This document shows, piece after piece, positions 39,460 through 48,190 of a stretch of DNA of 64,000 bases (position 1 is the first letter of the stretch; each line of letters starts with the position of its first letter). A program made the position numbers and the translations under genes. Source of the DNA: Solirubrobacter sp963798325 (GTDB taxonomy: Bacteria; Actinomycetota; Thermoleophilia; Solirubrobacterales; Solirubrobacteraceae); assembly GCA_963798325.1 (NCBI GenBank), contig CAWCSS010000002.1:372001-436000 (forward strand), written 5' to 3'. Below the pieces are notes generated by a model, which saw nothing but the letters and a program-made list of their open reading frames with translations, was not told where the DNA came from and ran no database searches.

Positions 39460-42400
39460 ATGCTCCGCATCCGGCTCCTCGGTGGGCTGGCGCTCGACGG
39501 CCTCGATCCGCCCGCGAGCCGCCCCGCGCGCGAGCTGCTCGCCTACCTCGCGCTGCACCCCGGCATGCACCAGCGACTGGAGCTGGCGATGCGCTTCTGG
39601 CCGGACGTCCCCGAGGCCAGTGCCCGCGCGAGCCTGCGCACGACGCTGCACGAGTTGCGCCGGGCGCTGGGCGACGCGGCGACGCACCTGGCGGTCGACC
39701 GCGAGCGGGTCGGGCTCACGGACGTGACGGTCGATCTGCACGAACTCGGCGGTGCGGAGCTGGTCGCGGCCGGCGAGCCGCTGGCCGGGATCGAGAGGGA
39801 CTGGGCCGTGGCCGCCCGCGACGAGCATCGCGAGCGCGTCGCCGTCGAGCTCGCGCAGCTCACCCACGGCCCGGACGGCCTGCGCTGGGCGCGCGAGGCG
39901 GTCAGGCGCGACCCGCTGTCCGAGGAGGCGGCGTGCCGGCTGATGACGCTGCTGGCCGCAGGCGGCGACCGCGCCGCGGCGATGTCCGAGTACGTCCGGC
40001 TCGAGGACCGGCTGGAGCGCGAGCTCTCGATCGCGCCGTCACGCGAGACGCGGCGGCTGCTGGCGGAGATCCGGGCCGGCGCCTCGGCCGCACCGGCCGC
40101 GTCGTCGCTCCCGCCGGCGCTCGCCCCGCGCGGCGGCGTGCTCGCGGGCCGCGCCGACGAGCTCGAGCGCCTGATCGCGGCCACCGGCGCGCCGCGGGCC
40201 GGCGCCGCCGCGGCTGCGGCGCCACCCGCGATCCTGCTCGCCGGCGAGCCCGGCATCGGCAAGACGCGCCTGCTCGCGGAGGCCGGCCGAACCGCCCACG
40301 CCCGCGGCGCCACGGTCCTCTACGGCCGCTGTTACGAGGAGCCGGTCGCGCCGTACGAGCCGTTCGCCGAGGCGCTCGGGTCGGACGCGTTGAAGCGCCT
40401 GCTGAGCGACGCCGACGGCGAGCGCTGGCGACTGTTCGAGGCGATCGGCGCGCGGCTGGAGGGCACCGTCCTGCTGCTCGACGATCTGCACTGGGCCGAG
40501 GCCGGGACGCTGCGCCTGCTCGCCCACGTGCTGCGGCGCCCAAGGCCGCCGCGGGTGCTGGGCGCCTACCGCGACACCGAGATCGGCCGCACCCACCCGC
40601 TGGCGGACGTGCTCGCCGATCTGCGCCGCGAGGGGCTCGTGGAGCGCCTCCCGCTGCGCGGGCTGACCGCCGACGCGGTGCAGGCGATGGGCGGGACCGA
40701 GGAGATCGCGGCCGAGACGGGCGGCAACCCGTTCTTCGTCGAGCAGGTGCTGGCCGCGTCCGGCCCCATCCCCGAGGGCGTCAAGGACGTGATCGGCCGG
40801 CGCCTGTCGCGTCTCGGCGAGGAGACGAACACCGTCCTGCGCGTGGCGGCCGTCGCGGGCCGCGAGTTCGACGTGGAACTGCTGGAGACGGTGCTCATCG
40901 ACGTCGACGTGCTCGCCGCGCTCGAGCAGGCGGGCGAGTCACAGATGGTGCGCGAGGAGCGCCCGGGCCGCTTCGTCTTCGCGCACGCGCTGGTCCGCGA
41001 GACGCTCTACGACGAGCTGAGCCTGACCCGCCGCGTACGCACCCACCGGGCGCTGGCCGAAGCGCTCGAGACGCTCCCGGGCCGCCCGGTCGCCGAGCTC
41101 GCCCACCACCGCCTCGAAGCGGGCGACCCCGGCCCCGCCGCCGACGCGGCCCTGCGCGCCGCCGCCGCGGCGATGCGCGCGCTCGCCTACGAGGACGCCG
41201 CGGCGCTCTGTGAACGCGCGCTCGACGACCCACCCGCGGATCGCCACGCCGAGCTGCTGCTCTCGCTGGGGGAAGCGCGGCTGCGCGCGGGAGAAGGCGC
41301 GCGCGAGGCGTTCGCGGAAGCGGCCGCGCTCGCGAGAGCGGGCGGCGCCCCCGAGCTGCTCGCGCGCGCCGCGCTCGGGTTCAGTGGGCTCGGCGTGACG
41401 ATCATCGCCGTCGACCGGGAGGCGGTCGCGCTGCTCGAGGAGGCGCTCGCCGCGCTGGCGCAGGGGCACCCGCTGCGCGCCCGGCTGATCGGGCGACTCG
41501 CGATCGAGACGTACTACGCGTCGGCTCCCGCGACCCGCAAGCGGCTCGGCGACGAGGCCGTCCAGCTCGCCGGCGACCGCGATCGGTTCGATGCGCTCAA
41601 CGCGCGCCACGCCGCGCTGTGGAGCGCCGACTACCTCGACGAGCGCCTCGAGACCGCGACCGAGATGCTCGCCCTCGCCAAAGAGCCCGAGCGCGAGCTG
41701 CAGGCCCGCAACTGGCTCGTGCTCGACCACATGGAGGGCGCGGACCTCGACGCCGCGCGCGACGAGATCGACGCCCACGCGGCGCTGGCCTCACACCTCA
41801 GGCTGCCGGCCTACACGTGGTGGGCGCCGATGTGGCGCGCGACGCTCGCGATCCTCGAGGGTCGCTTCGACGAGGCCGACGCGCTGGTGGCCGAGCTGGC
41901 CCGCAGCACGCATCCCAACGGCGTGCTCTACGCCGAGATCCAGGACATCCAGCTCGCCTGGAGCCGTGGCGACTTCTCGCGGCCGGACGTGGCGCTGCTC
42001 GAGCGCGAGGTCGGGCGGCCCGCCGAGTACGCCTACCGCTCGGGCTACTCGTGGGTGCTGGCCGAGCGCGGCGATGACGGCCTCGCCCGCGAGCAGATCG
42101 CGTGGGTGGCGGCCGATGACTTCGCGCGGCTCGGCGACGACATGAACCGTCTCGCGGCCCTGTGCGAGCTCGCGCAGGCGATGGTCGCGCTCGGCGACCC
42201 CACCCACGCCCGGGGCATCCTCGAACGCCTCGAGCCCTACGCGGACCGCAACGTCATCAACGGCCGCGGGGCCGCGGGCTACGGCTCGGCCGCGCACCAC
42301 GTCGCCGCCTTGGCCGCGCTGCTCGGCCACGACGCCGAGCAGCGGTTCAAGTACGCGCTGGAGGCCAACCAGCGGCTCGGCAGCCGCCCCTGGGCGGCAC

Positions 42401-42531
42401 GCACCCGCGAGCTCTACGGCCGTGCGCTCATCAGCAGGGGCGAGCACGAACGCGGCCACGCCCTGCTCGCCCACGCCAGAGCGGAGGCCGACGCGCTCGG
42501 GATCGGCCCGATGCGCTGGACTACGCCCTGA
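39460..42531 (+). CDS. BTAD / AAA-ATPase / TPR transcriptional regulator (AfsR/SARP-like)
   Basis: A 1023-residue protein, the longest intact frame in the window. Residues 1-90 are a winged-helix OmpR-type DNA-binding region (MLRIRLLGGLALDG, RASLRTTLHELRRALG). About 95-205 is the BTAD domain ending PSRETRRLLAEIR. About 215-520 is a STAND-type ATPase with Walker A GEPGIGKTRLL and Walker B LLLDDLHWAEAG. The rest is a helical TPR-like region (DTLPGRPVAEL-type repeats, ARAALGFSGLG, LGDPTHARGILERLEPY). Such proteins are ATP-dependent activators of secondary-metabolism or transport genes. It is divergent from the NTF2/MFS pair, its likely target. Confidence 0.88.
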   Translation: MLRIRLLGGLALDGLDPPASRPARELLAYLALHPGMHQRLELAMRFWPDVPEASARASLRTTLHELRRALGDAATHLAVDRERVGLTDVTVDLHELGGAELVAAGEPLAGIERDWAVAARDEHRERVAVELAQLTHGPDGLRWAREAVRRDPLSEEAACRLMTLLAAGGDRAAAMSEYVRLEDRLERELSIAPSRETRRLLAEIRAGASAAPAASSLPPALAPRGGVLAGRADELERLIAATGAPRAGAAAAAAPPAILLAGEPGIGKTRLLAEAGRTAHARGATVLYGRCYEEPVAPYEPFAEALGSDALKRLLSDADGERWRLFEAIGARLEGTVLLLDDLHWAEAGTLRLLAHVLRRPRPPRVLGAYRDTEIGRTHPLADVLADLRREGLVERLPLRGLTADAVQAMGGTEEIAAETGGNPFFVEQVLAASGPIPEGVKDVIGRRLSRLGEETNTVLRVAAVAGREFDVELLETVLIDVDVLAALEQAGESQMVREERPGRFVFAHALVRETLYDELSLTRRVRTHRALAEALETLPGRPVAELAHHRLEAGDPGPAADAALRAAAAAMRALAYEDAAALCERALDDPPADRHAELLLSLGEARLRAGEGAREAFAEAAALARAGGAPELLARAALGFSGLGVTIIAVDREAVALLEEALAALAQGHPLRARLIGRLAIETYYASAPATRKRLGDEAVQLAGDRDRFDALNARHAALWSADYLDERLETATEMLALAKEPERELQARNWLVLDHMEGADLDAARDEIDAHAALASHLRLPAYTWWAPMWRATLAILEGRFDEADALVAELARSTHPNGVLYAEIQDIQLAWSRGDFSRPDVALLEREVGRPAEYAYRSGYSWVLAERGDDGLAREQIAWVAADDFARLGDDMNRLAALCELAQAMVALGDPTHARGILERLEPYADRNVINGRGAAGYGSAAHHVAALAALLGHDAEQRFKYALEANQRLGSRPWAARTRELYGRALISRGEHERGHALLAHARAEADALGIGPMRWTTP

Positions 42532-43496
42532 CGCCCCGCAAGGCCGGCAGGACCTCCGCGCCGTAGACCTCGATCGCCCGCAGCGGGTCCGCGCCCGAGT
42601 TGTTCTGGAGCACGATCACGGTCGCGCCCATGTCCTCCAGCTCGCGGATGCGATCGACGTGCTCGGCCGGGTCGGAGGAGATGATCGCGTTCTCCTTGAA
42701 CTCGTCATCGGACATCTGCGACGCGCCGTTCTCGTACATCTTCGACCGGCTCGTGCCAGTCGTCGACGTAGTGCTCCTCGGGCTGCGCGCCCTTCCACTT
42801 GCGCGCGGCGTCGAGCGCCGCTTCGTCGTCAGCCGCCCACGAGAACAGCGCCTGAAAGACGATCTCGCCGTCGCCGCCCGCCTCGCGATACGCCTCGATG
42901 ACCGCGGGCGTGGTGTCCGGATCGGGCAGCGTCCAGACCCCGTCGCCGTACTTGCCGGCGACGGTCGCGGCCTGCTCCCCGAAGGCGCTCACCCAGATCG
43001 GCGGCCGCCGCTCGGAGCGAGTGTGCAGCTTGCAGTCGACGCAGGTGTAGAAGCGCCCCTGCTCGCTGATCGTCTCGCCGTCCCACAACCGCCGGATCAG
43101 CGACAGCGCCTCTTCCATGCGCGCGATCTGATCGCCCACGGACGGCCACGCATCGCCCACGGGGACCTCGTTCAACGCCTCGCCGGAACCGATGCCGAGG
43201 AACGGCCGGCCGGGAAAGAGCCGCTCGAGCGTCATCCACGCCTGCGCGATCAGCGCCGGGTGATAGCGCGCGCCGGTGGAGGTGACGCCGGTGCCGATCG
43301 GCAGCTTCGGCACTGAGGCGCCGCACGCGCCCAGCCACGGCCACGTGTGGCCGGACTCGCCCGGCTCCCACCACGGCTGCAGATGATCGGAGGACGAGAT
43401 GCCGTCGAAGCCGGCCTGTTCGGCGGCGATGGCCTGGCGCAGCAGGTCCTCGGGCGGGAACTGCTCTTGGGAGACACCGATGAAGTAGCGCGTCAT
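42521..43496 (-). CDS. LLM class F420-dependent oxidoreductase (F420-G6PD-like), one frame break
   Basis: About 324 residues. It begins RYFIGVSQEQFPPEDLLRQA and has the family segments GFDGISSSDHLQPWW, GTGVTSTGARYHPALIAQAW, FLGIGSGEALNE and PIWVSAFGEQAA. The last 70 residues are in another frame after an extra base near 42740: MYENGASQMSDDEFKENAII to the end. The luciferase-like barrel and the GSGEALNE loop fit F420-using enzymes related to glucose-6-phosphate dehydrogenase of mycobacteria. The hydride acceptor is deazaflavin F420; the substrate is unknown. It converges on the BTAD regulator with 11 bases of overlap. Confidence 0.87.
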
Positions 43497-43626
43497 GCAC
43501 GCGGCACTACCCAGTGCGTCAGCGGTTCCAGCGACCCCACATCGCGTTGCCGGCGACCGTGGTCGGCGCCCCGCCGCCGGGCGGGATCAGCCGCATACCG
43601 AGCGGCCCTTGACGTAGGTCGCGGCG

Positions 43627-44055
43627 CTAGTCGGAGTCAGGTTTCTGTCGGCCGCGCTTGGTGTCGGCGCGGCGCTTCTTGTCATCCAACCGACGGCGCC
43701 GGCTCCCGGCCGTCGGCTTGGTCTTCGTCCGCGGGCGCGGGACGTGCAAGGCGGCGTTCAGCCGCGCGGCGAGGCGCTGGAGGGCCAGTTCGCGGTTGCG
43801 CGCCTGCGATCGCGCGTCCTGGGCGATGGCGGTCACGCGCGGCCCCAGTTTCGCGCTTATCCGGGCTTTCTGAACGTCGTCCAAGGTGTTGGACTCGCGT
43901 ACGTCGAAGGACGCCTCGATCCGGGAGGCGGTGACGTTCGCGTGCTGACCGCCGGGACCCGAGGAGCGCGAGGCTCGTATCTCGATTTCGGAGATCGGCA
44001 AGGAAAGTCCGTCACGGATGCGTAGGAGATCGGTCACAGGGGGATGTCGGCTCAC
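43627..44055 (-). CDS. arfB: Alternative ribosome-rescue factor ArfB (GGQ-domain peptidyl-tRNA hydrolase)
   Basis: A 142-residue protein. The catalytic GGQ motif is SSGPGGQHAN (G35-G36-Q37), followed by SRIEASFDV. A basic, disordered tail (RPRTKTKPTAGSRRRRLDDK onward) is the element that enters the empty mRNA channel of stalled ribosomes in ArfB/YaeJ. The length matches the family. It releases nascent peptides from ribosomes lacking a stop codon. GTG 44055 starts next to a TATAGG box on the minus strand. It is divergent from sigma fusion 1. Confidence 0.9.
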   Translation of the reverse strand: MSRHPPVTDLLRIRDGLSLPISEIEIRASRSSGPGGQHANVTASRIEASFDVRESNTLDDVQKARISAKLGPRVTAIAQDARSQARNRELALQRLAARLNAALHVPRPRTKTKPTAGSRRRRLDDKKRRADTKRGRQKPDSD

Positions 44056-44128
44056 ACCTATAGAGCGGAACTTCCCTCAAGCCTTACAGTTACAGTCGCC
44101 GGGTAGGCAGCTTTAGGAGCACCCCTTC

Positions 44129-45622
44129 ATGGAAGCCTCAGCGGTACATGCACCAGCAGCATTGAGCCGCCTCCCGCTCGGAGGCTCGCTCCTGCGTCTC
44201 CGCTCGGATGAGCAGCTGCTCGCGCTGTTCCGCGCCGGCCACGACGAGGCGTTCCGCGTGCTGCACGACCGGTACCGCCAGCGCCTGTTCGCCTACGTGC
44301 GCCAGATGCTCTCGGCCGGCTCGCGCCAGGACGCCGAGGATGTGCTGCAGGATGTCTTCGTGCGCGCCTACGGGGCGCTGCGCAACGACAACCGCGAGAT
44401 GAACGTGCGCGCGTGGCTCTACCGCGTCGCCCACAACCGCTGCATCGATCATCTCCGCCGGCCGATCCCGCCCGCCGCCGAGCTCTTCGAGGTCTCGCGC
44501 AAGCCGCTGCACGATCCGGTCGAGGAGGCCCAGCGCCGCGACGACCTGCGTCAGCTCGTGGTCGACGTGTCCAACCTGCCCGATCAGCAGCGCTCGGCGC
44601 TGCTGATGCGCGAGATCGACGGCATGACCTACGCCGACCTGGCGAACGCGCTGGACGTCACCGTCCCCGCGGTGAAGTCCCTGCTCGTCCGCGCCCGCGT
44701 CGGGCTGGTGGAGGCCGCCGAGGCCCGCGACGCCGACTGCCAGGAGATCCAGGCGGACCTGATGCGCGCGTACGACCGCGGCGTGAAGGCCTCCGGCCGC
44801 GCGCGCAAGCACATGCGCTCGTGCGACGGCTGCCGTGAGTACCGCACCGCGCTGCGCGGCATGAAGCGCTCCTTCGCGGCGCTCTCGCCGATCGGTTTCG
44901 CTCCGTTCGCCTTCGCCGCCAAGCTCGTCGGGCTCGGCGGATCGGCCGGAGGCGGAGTCGCCGCGAGCGGCGCCGCCGCCGGTGGTAGCTCCGCGGCCGT
45001 GGCCGGAGGTGGCGTAGCCGCCGCGACGGCCTGCAAGGTCGCCGCTGTCGTCTGCACCGCCGCGATCGCCACCGGCGGCGCGGTCGAGGTCAAGCGCGAG
45101 ATCGTCCAGGACACGCCGGCCCCGGCCGCGGCGGTCAAGACGCACAAGGCGAAGTCGGCCGCCAAGACCGCACCGGCGGCGGCCGCGCCGGTCGTGATCG
45201 AGCCCAAGGGCCACCCGCAGGTCGCCTCGCTCGAGCGCAGCCGCGCGCAGACGTCCACGGTGTCGCTGCCGGCCAAGAAGCACAAGGCCGCCCACAAGGC
45301 GAAGGCCAAGACCGCTCCGATCGCGCCGCCGACCGAGGTCGCGACACCGACCGGCACCGGCGACACCGGTGACGAAGCGATCACGGCCGACCCGCAGGCC
45401 GAGACCGGCGGCGCTCGCGCCCCGGACGCGACGGCCGTCGCCACCCCGGCCCCGGTCGCCTCCCCCGCCCCGACCGCACCGATCGCCGCCAGCCCGCAGC
45501 CCACGCCGGCCCCGGCGACCAACGCCGGCGTCGCGCCGGCGGCCACGACGCCGCCCGCTACGGGCGGCACCACCGCTCCGGCCACGCCGGGCGGCGCGGT
45601 CGCACCGCCCGCCGGCGGCTGA
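44129..45622 (+). CDS. ECF sigma factor fused to zinc-finger anti-sigma-like, membrane and Ala/Pro-rich domains (copy 1)
   Basis: A 497-residue protein in one frame. Sigma region 2 is at about residues 28-110 (ALFRAGHDEAFRVLHDRYRQ, DAEDVLQDVFVRAYGAL, WLYRVAHNRCIDHLRR). Region 4 is at about 145-195 (LPDQQRSALLMREIDGMTYA, VTVPAVKSLLVRARVGL). A zinc motif of the ZAS type follows (C...HMRSCDGC), then Gly/Ala-rich spacer, one membrane helix near ACKVAAVVCTAAIATGG and a long Lys/Ala/Pro/Thr-rich outer tail. It would be a sigma factor tethered to the membrane by its own anti-sigma part, released by an unknown signal. RBS AGGAG lies 12 bases before ATG 44129. A similar protein is at 59529. Confidence 0.85.
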   Translation: MEASAVHAPAALSRLPLGGSLLRLRSDEQLLALFRAGHDEAFRVLHDRYRQRLFAYVRQMLSAGSRQDAEDVLQDVFVRAYGALRNDNREMNVRAWLYRVAHNRCIDHLRRPIPPAAELFEVSRKPLHDPVEEAQRRDDLRQLVVDVSNLPDQQRSALLMREIDGMTYADLANALDVTVPAVKSLLVRARVGLVEAAEARDADCQEIQADLMRAYDRGVKASGRARKHMRSCDGCREYRTALRGMKRSFAALSPIGFAPFAFAAKLVGLGGSAGGGVAASGAAAGGSSAAVAGGGVAAATACKVAAVVCTAAIATGGAVEVKREIVQDTPAPAAAVKTHKAKSAAKTAPAAAAPVVIEPKGHPQVASLERSRAQTSTVSLPAKKHKAAHKAKAKTAPIAPPTEVATPTGTGDTGDEAITADPQAETGGARAPDATAVATPAPVASPAPTAPIAASPQPTPAPATNAGVAPAATTPPATGGTTAPATPGGAVAPPAGG

Positions 45623-45682
45623 GCCGCACCCCGCCGCGCTCCGCATCGCCCGCCGCCACGCGGGCCGTCTGCCGTACCCACC

Positions 45683-45753
45683 GCGACATCTGTCGCAAAA
45701 GGGGCCAGGCCCTTTGTGCGACAGCTGTCGCAAAAGGGGCCAGGCCCCTTTAG
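45683..45753. repeat. Tandem 35-bp composite: GCGACA-NN-TGTCGC plus palindromic repeat, two units
   Basis: Unit one 45683-45717 and unit two 45718-45752 each consist of GCGACA, two bases, TGTCGC, then AAAAGGGG-CCAGG-CCC(C)TTT. The second unit is followed by AGGTAGGCT, which forms the -10 box of the dehydrogenase gene. It lies between sigma fusion 1 and the dehydrogenase. Confidence 0.75.
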
Positions 45754-45754
45754 G

Positions 45755-45760
45755 TAGGCT
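45755..45760 (+). promoter_or_regulatory. Candidate -10 box TAGGCT of Leu-type dehydrogenase gene
   Basis: TAGGCT directly at the end of the repeat, seven bases before codon ATC 45768. The same box and spacing precede ATG in the acyl-CoA dehydrogenase gene (16304). Confidence 0.45.
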
Positions 45761-45767
45761 GGCCGCT

Positions 45768-46808
45768 ATCGATTACCCAGAGCCCCTCGCCCACGAGACG
45801 TTGCTGGTCCGCCGCGGCCGCCGTTCGGGCCTGTTCACGATGGTCGCGGTGCACTCGACCGCGCTCGGCCCCGCGCTCGGCGGGTGCCGGATGTGGACCT
45901 ACGACGACACGCGGATGGCCGTCCGCGACGTCCTGCGCCTGTCGCGGGCGATGACCTTCAAGGCGGCCGTCGCCGGCCTGCCGCTCGGCGGCGGGAAGGG
46001 CGTGATCATGCTGCGCCCCGACGAGGCGGTGCTCACGCCCGAACGCCGTGAGGCCGTCCTGCAGGACTTCGGGGACACGGTGGACGCGCTCGGCGGCGAC
46101 TACCTGACCGCCGAGGACGTGGGCACGTCCGAGCCCGACATGGGGGTCATCGCGACGCGCACCAAGCACGTCACCGGCCTCGCCTCCGGGTCCGGGGACC
46201 CGAGCCCGTGGACCGCGCTCGGCTGCGAGGTCGCGATCCGGGTCACCTGCGAGCGCGCCTTCGGCACCGACGACCTCGCCGGAAGGCGCATCGCCGTGAT
46301 CGGCGTCGGCTCGGTCGGCGGGCGACTCGCGGAACTGCTGCACGAGGGCGGCGCCGAGCTCGTGCTGGCCGACGTCGACCAGAGCAAACGCGAGCTGGCC
46401 GAGCGCCTGGGCGCGACCTGGACGGACCCGCACAGCGCGTTGACCGCCGACGTCGACGTCGTGGCGCCGTGCGCACTCGGCGGGATGCTCAACGACGACA
46501 CCGTCCCCGCGCTGAACTGCAAGGCGATCGCCGGCGCGGCCAACAACCAGCTCGCCTCCGACGCGCTCGATCAGGCGCTGGCCGACCGCGGCATCCTGTG
46601 GGCGCCGGACTTCGTGTGCAACGCCGGCGGGATCATCAACATCCAGGTCGAGCTCGACCCGGAGGGGTACTCCGCCGAGCGCGCGGACACCAACGTCCGC
46701 GCCGTCGGGGACACGCTCCGGCAGATCTTCGACACCGCGACCAGCCGCGCGACGACGCCGCTGCGAGCCGCGCTCGAGATCGGCCGCGAGCGGCTCACTC
46801 AGCGGTGA
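45768..46808 (+). CDS. Leucine/phenylalanine/valine-type amino acid dehydrogenase
   Basis: About 346 residues. Catalytic lysine regions GGCRMW and LPLGGGKGVIML, the Asp loop TAEDVGTSEPDM, and the Rossmann motif VIGVGSVGGRLAELL identify the Glu/Leu/Phe/Val dehydrogenase superfamily, Leu/Phe branch. It deaminates a branched or aromatic amino acid to its 2-oxo acid with NAD, feeding acyl-CoA breakdown. The start is uncertain: the protein reads IDYPEPLAHETLLVRRG from ATC 45768, with no ATG, GTG or TTG nearby except TTG 45801. The -10 spacing supports 45768, either as a rare ATC start or a miscalled ATG. Confidence 0.82.
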   Translation: MDYPEPLAHETLLVRRGRRSGLFTMVAVHSTALGPALGGCRMWTYDDTRMAVRDVLRLSRAMTFKAAVAGLPLGGGKGVIMLRPDEAVLTPERREAVLQDFGDTVDALGGDYLTAEDVGTSEPDMGVIATRTKHVTGLASGSGDPSPWTALGCEVAIRVTCERAFGTDDLAGRRIAVIGVGSVGGRLAELLHEGGAELVLADVDQSKRELAERLGATWTDPHSALTADVDVVAPCALGGMLNDDTVPALNCKAIAGAANNQLASDALDQALADRGILWAPDFVCNAGGIINIQVELDPEGYSAERADTNVRAVGDTLRQIFDTATSRATTPLRAALEIGRERLTQR

Positions 46809-47499
46809 GCCGGTCCCACTCCTCCTCCTCGATCGTCTCCCCCCGCGGCGGCGCCTGCACGACCACCTGCGGCCCGTACTCGAGCACGTCGGCGTGCCAG
46901 TCCATCGAGAAGCTCTTGTCCTTGGTCTTGACCGCCAGCCGCAGCGGCACGCGATCGTCGTCCAGCCACGCCTGGATCGTGCCGTCCAGCAGCGTGCCGC
47001 TGTAGCGGGTCACGTGCCTGCCGCGGATCGTGCCCTCCTCGTGCTTGGAGATGCTGCCCGCGCCGCGCAGCCACGACGCGACCTCGGTCATGCGCGTGGA
47101 CTCGACGGAGTTCTTGGGCTCGATCACGTGCAGCCAGCGCTTGCCGCTCGGCAGCGCGTACTCCATCTCGCCGCCGCCGACATAGGCGTCCTGGCCGATC
47201 ATCAGGATCGTCTGGCGGACCGGCGCCTCGCCTTTGTCGTAGGTCGTGTCGATGTCCATCCGCAGGTGCGTGCCCTCGACGTTGTAGAGCGCCATCCCGG
47301 TGAACGACGTCGGGTCGCCGTTGTCGACGTAGGACGCCTTCAGCGCCAGCCGGACGTTGTCGTTTTCGAGCCGGTCGGCGGCGTGTTCGAGCGCCGATTG
47401 CGTGCGGGCCAGCGAGTAGCCGCCGATGGCGACACCGGTGCCGATCACGGCGGTCGCGAGGACGCCGCCACCGGCGATCAGGAGCGTGCGGAGGGCCAT
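46795..47499 (-). CDS. Membrane-anchored LppX/LprG-like or hypothetical envelope protein
   Basis: A 234-residue protein with an N-terminal membrane helix or signal (TLLIAGGGVLATAVIGTGVA), then an extracytoplasmic beta-rich domain: ADRLENDNVRLALKASYVDN, FTGMALYNVEGTHLRMDIDT, GRHVTRYSGTLLDGTIQAWL, DDRVPLRLAVKTKDKSFSMD. The order of strands resembles lipid-binding LppX/LprG or LolA-type folds, but no lipobox cysteine is present. The function is not known. Its end overlaps the dehydrogenase gene by 14 bases on the opposite strand. Confidence 0.6.
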   Translation of the reverse strand: MALRTLLIAGGGVLATAVIGTGVAIGGYSLARTQSALEHAADRLENDNVRLALKASYVDNGDPTSFTGMALYNVEGTHLRMDIDTTYDKGEAPVRQTILMIGQDAYVGGGEMEYALPSGKRWLHVIEPKNSVESTRMTEVASWLRGAGSISKHEEGTIRGRHVTRYSGTLLDGTIQAWLDDDRVPLRLAVKTKDKSFSMDWHADVLEYGPQVVVQAPPRGETIEEEEWDRLTAE

Positions 47500-47515
47500 G
47501 GCACTCCGAATACCC

Positions 47516-48190
47516 TCATTCGACCGGAATGCGGCCTTCCTCGCGAAGCTTTTCCAGGTGGGCGCGCAGCGTGATCGCCGCGAACGGGCGGACCGCGGCC
47601 GGCGCGTCCGCCCAGGCGGCGTCGAGCAGCTCGTCCTCGCTGCGCGCACCCGCCTCCAGCGCGGCCAGCAGCCTGGTCTCGCGGTCGAGCCGGTGGGCGA
47701 GGTACTGATCGAGCTTGGCGTTGGGGTCGTCGACCTCGTCACCGTGGCCGGGGTGGATCCGCTCGAGGTCCAGCGCGCGCAGCCGGCGCAGGCCGTCGAG
47801 GTACTCGATCAGCCGCCCGGAGACGAACACGCTGCCCTCACCGAGCACCGCGTCGCCGGTGAACGCGTCGCGGCCGGCGACGAACACGACATGGTCGTCG
47901 GCGTGGCCGGGCACGGCGAGCACGTCGAACGGGCCGATCCGCTCGCCGTCACGCGCCTCGACGACGGAGACGCCCAGGCGCGAGGCCAGCGACGGCGCCG
48001 CCTCGGCGTGGTCGGCGTGATCGTGGGTGAGCAGCACACCCCGCGCGTCGCTCACCTCCGCCGCGATCGCCTCCAGGTGCGACGCGATCGCCGGCCCCGG
48101 GTCGATCACCCAGGCTCCGTCGACGACGTAGGTGTTGGTCCCCGAGAGCGTGAGCGGACTCGGGTTGGGCGCGCGGATCCGGCGAATCAT
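47516..48190 (-). CDS. MBL fold metallo-hydrolase (LACTB2-like)
   Basis: A 224-residue protein. The metal motif is LLTHDHADH (H56, H58, D60, H61). Further ligands are in VLAVPGHADDHVVFV and HPGHGDEVDDP. The C-terminal helical part (LLAALEAGARSEDELLDAAW, LREEGRIPVE) is that of LACTB2-type proteins, which have a winged-helix-like end and are endoribonucleases or thioester hydrolases. Start ATG 48190 overlaps the sugar-dehydrogenase stop by four bases (ATGA), so they are co-translated. Confidence 0.85.
   Translation of the reverse strand: MIRRIRAPNPSPLTLSGTNTYVVDGAWVIDPGPAIASHLEAIAAEVSDARGVLLTHDHADHAEAAPSLASRLGVSVVEARDGERIGPFDVLAVPGHADDHVVFVAGRDAFTGDAVLGEGSVFVSGRLIEYLDGLRRLRALDLERIHPGHGDEVDDPNAKLDQYLAHRLDRETRLLAALEAGARSEDELLDAAWADAPAAVRPFAAITLRAHLEKLREEGRIPVE

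Noticed and set aside
43519..43596. Possible 25-residue minus-strand peptide MRLIPPGGGAPTTVAGNAMW... between the F420 oxidoreductase and arfB
   Set aside because: It looks like the tail of a longer protein, but no upstream coding frame, ribosome-binding site or -10 box was found.
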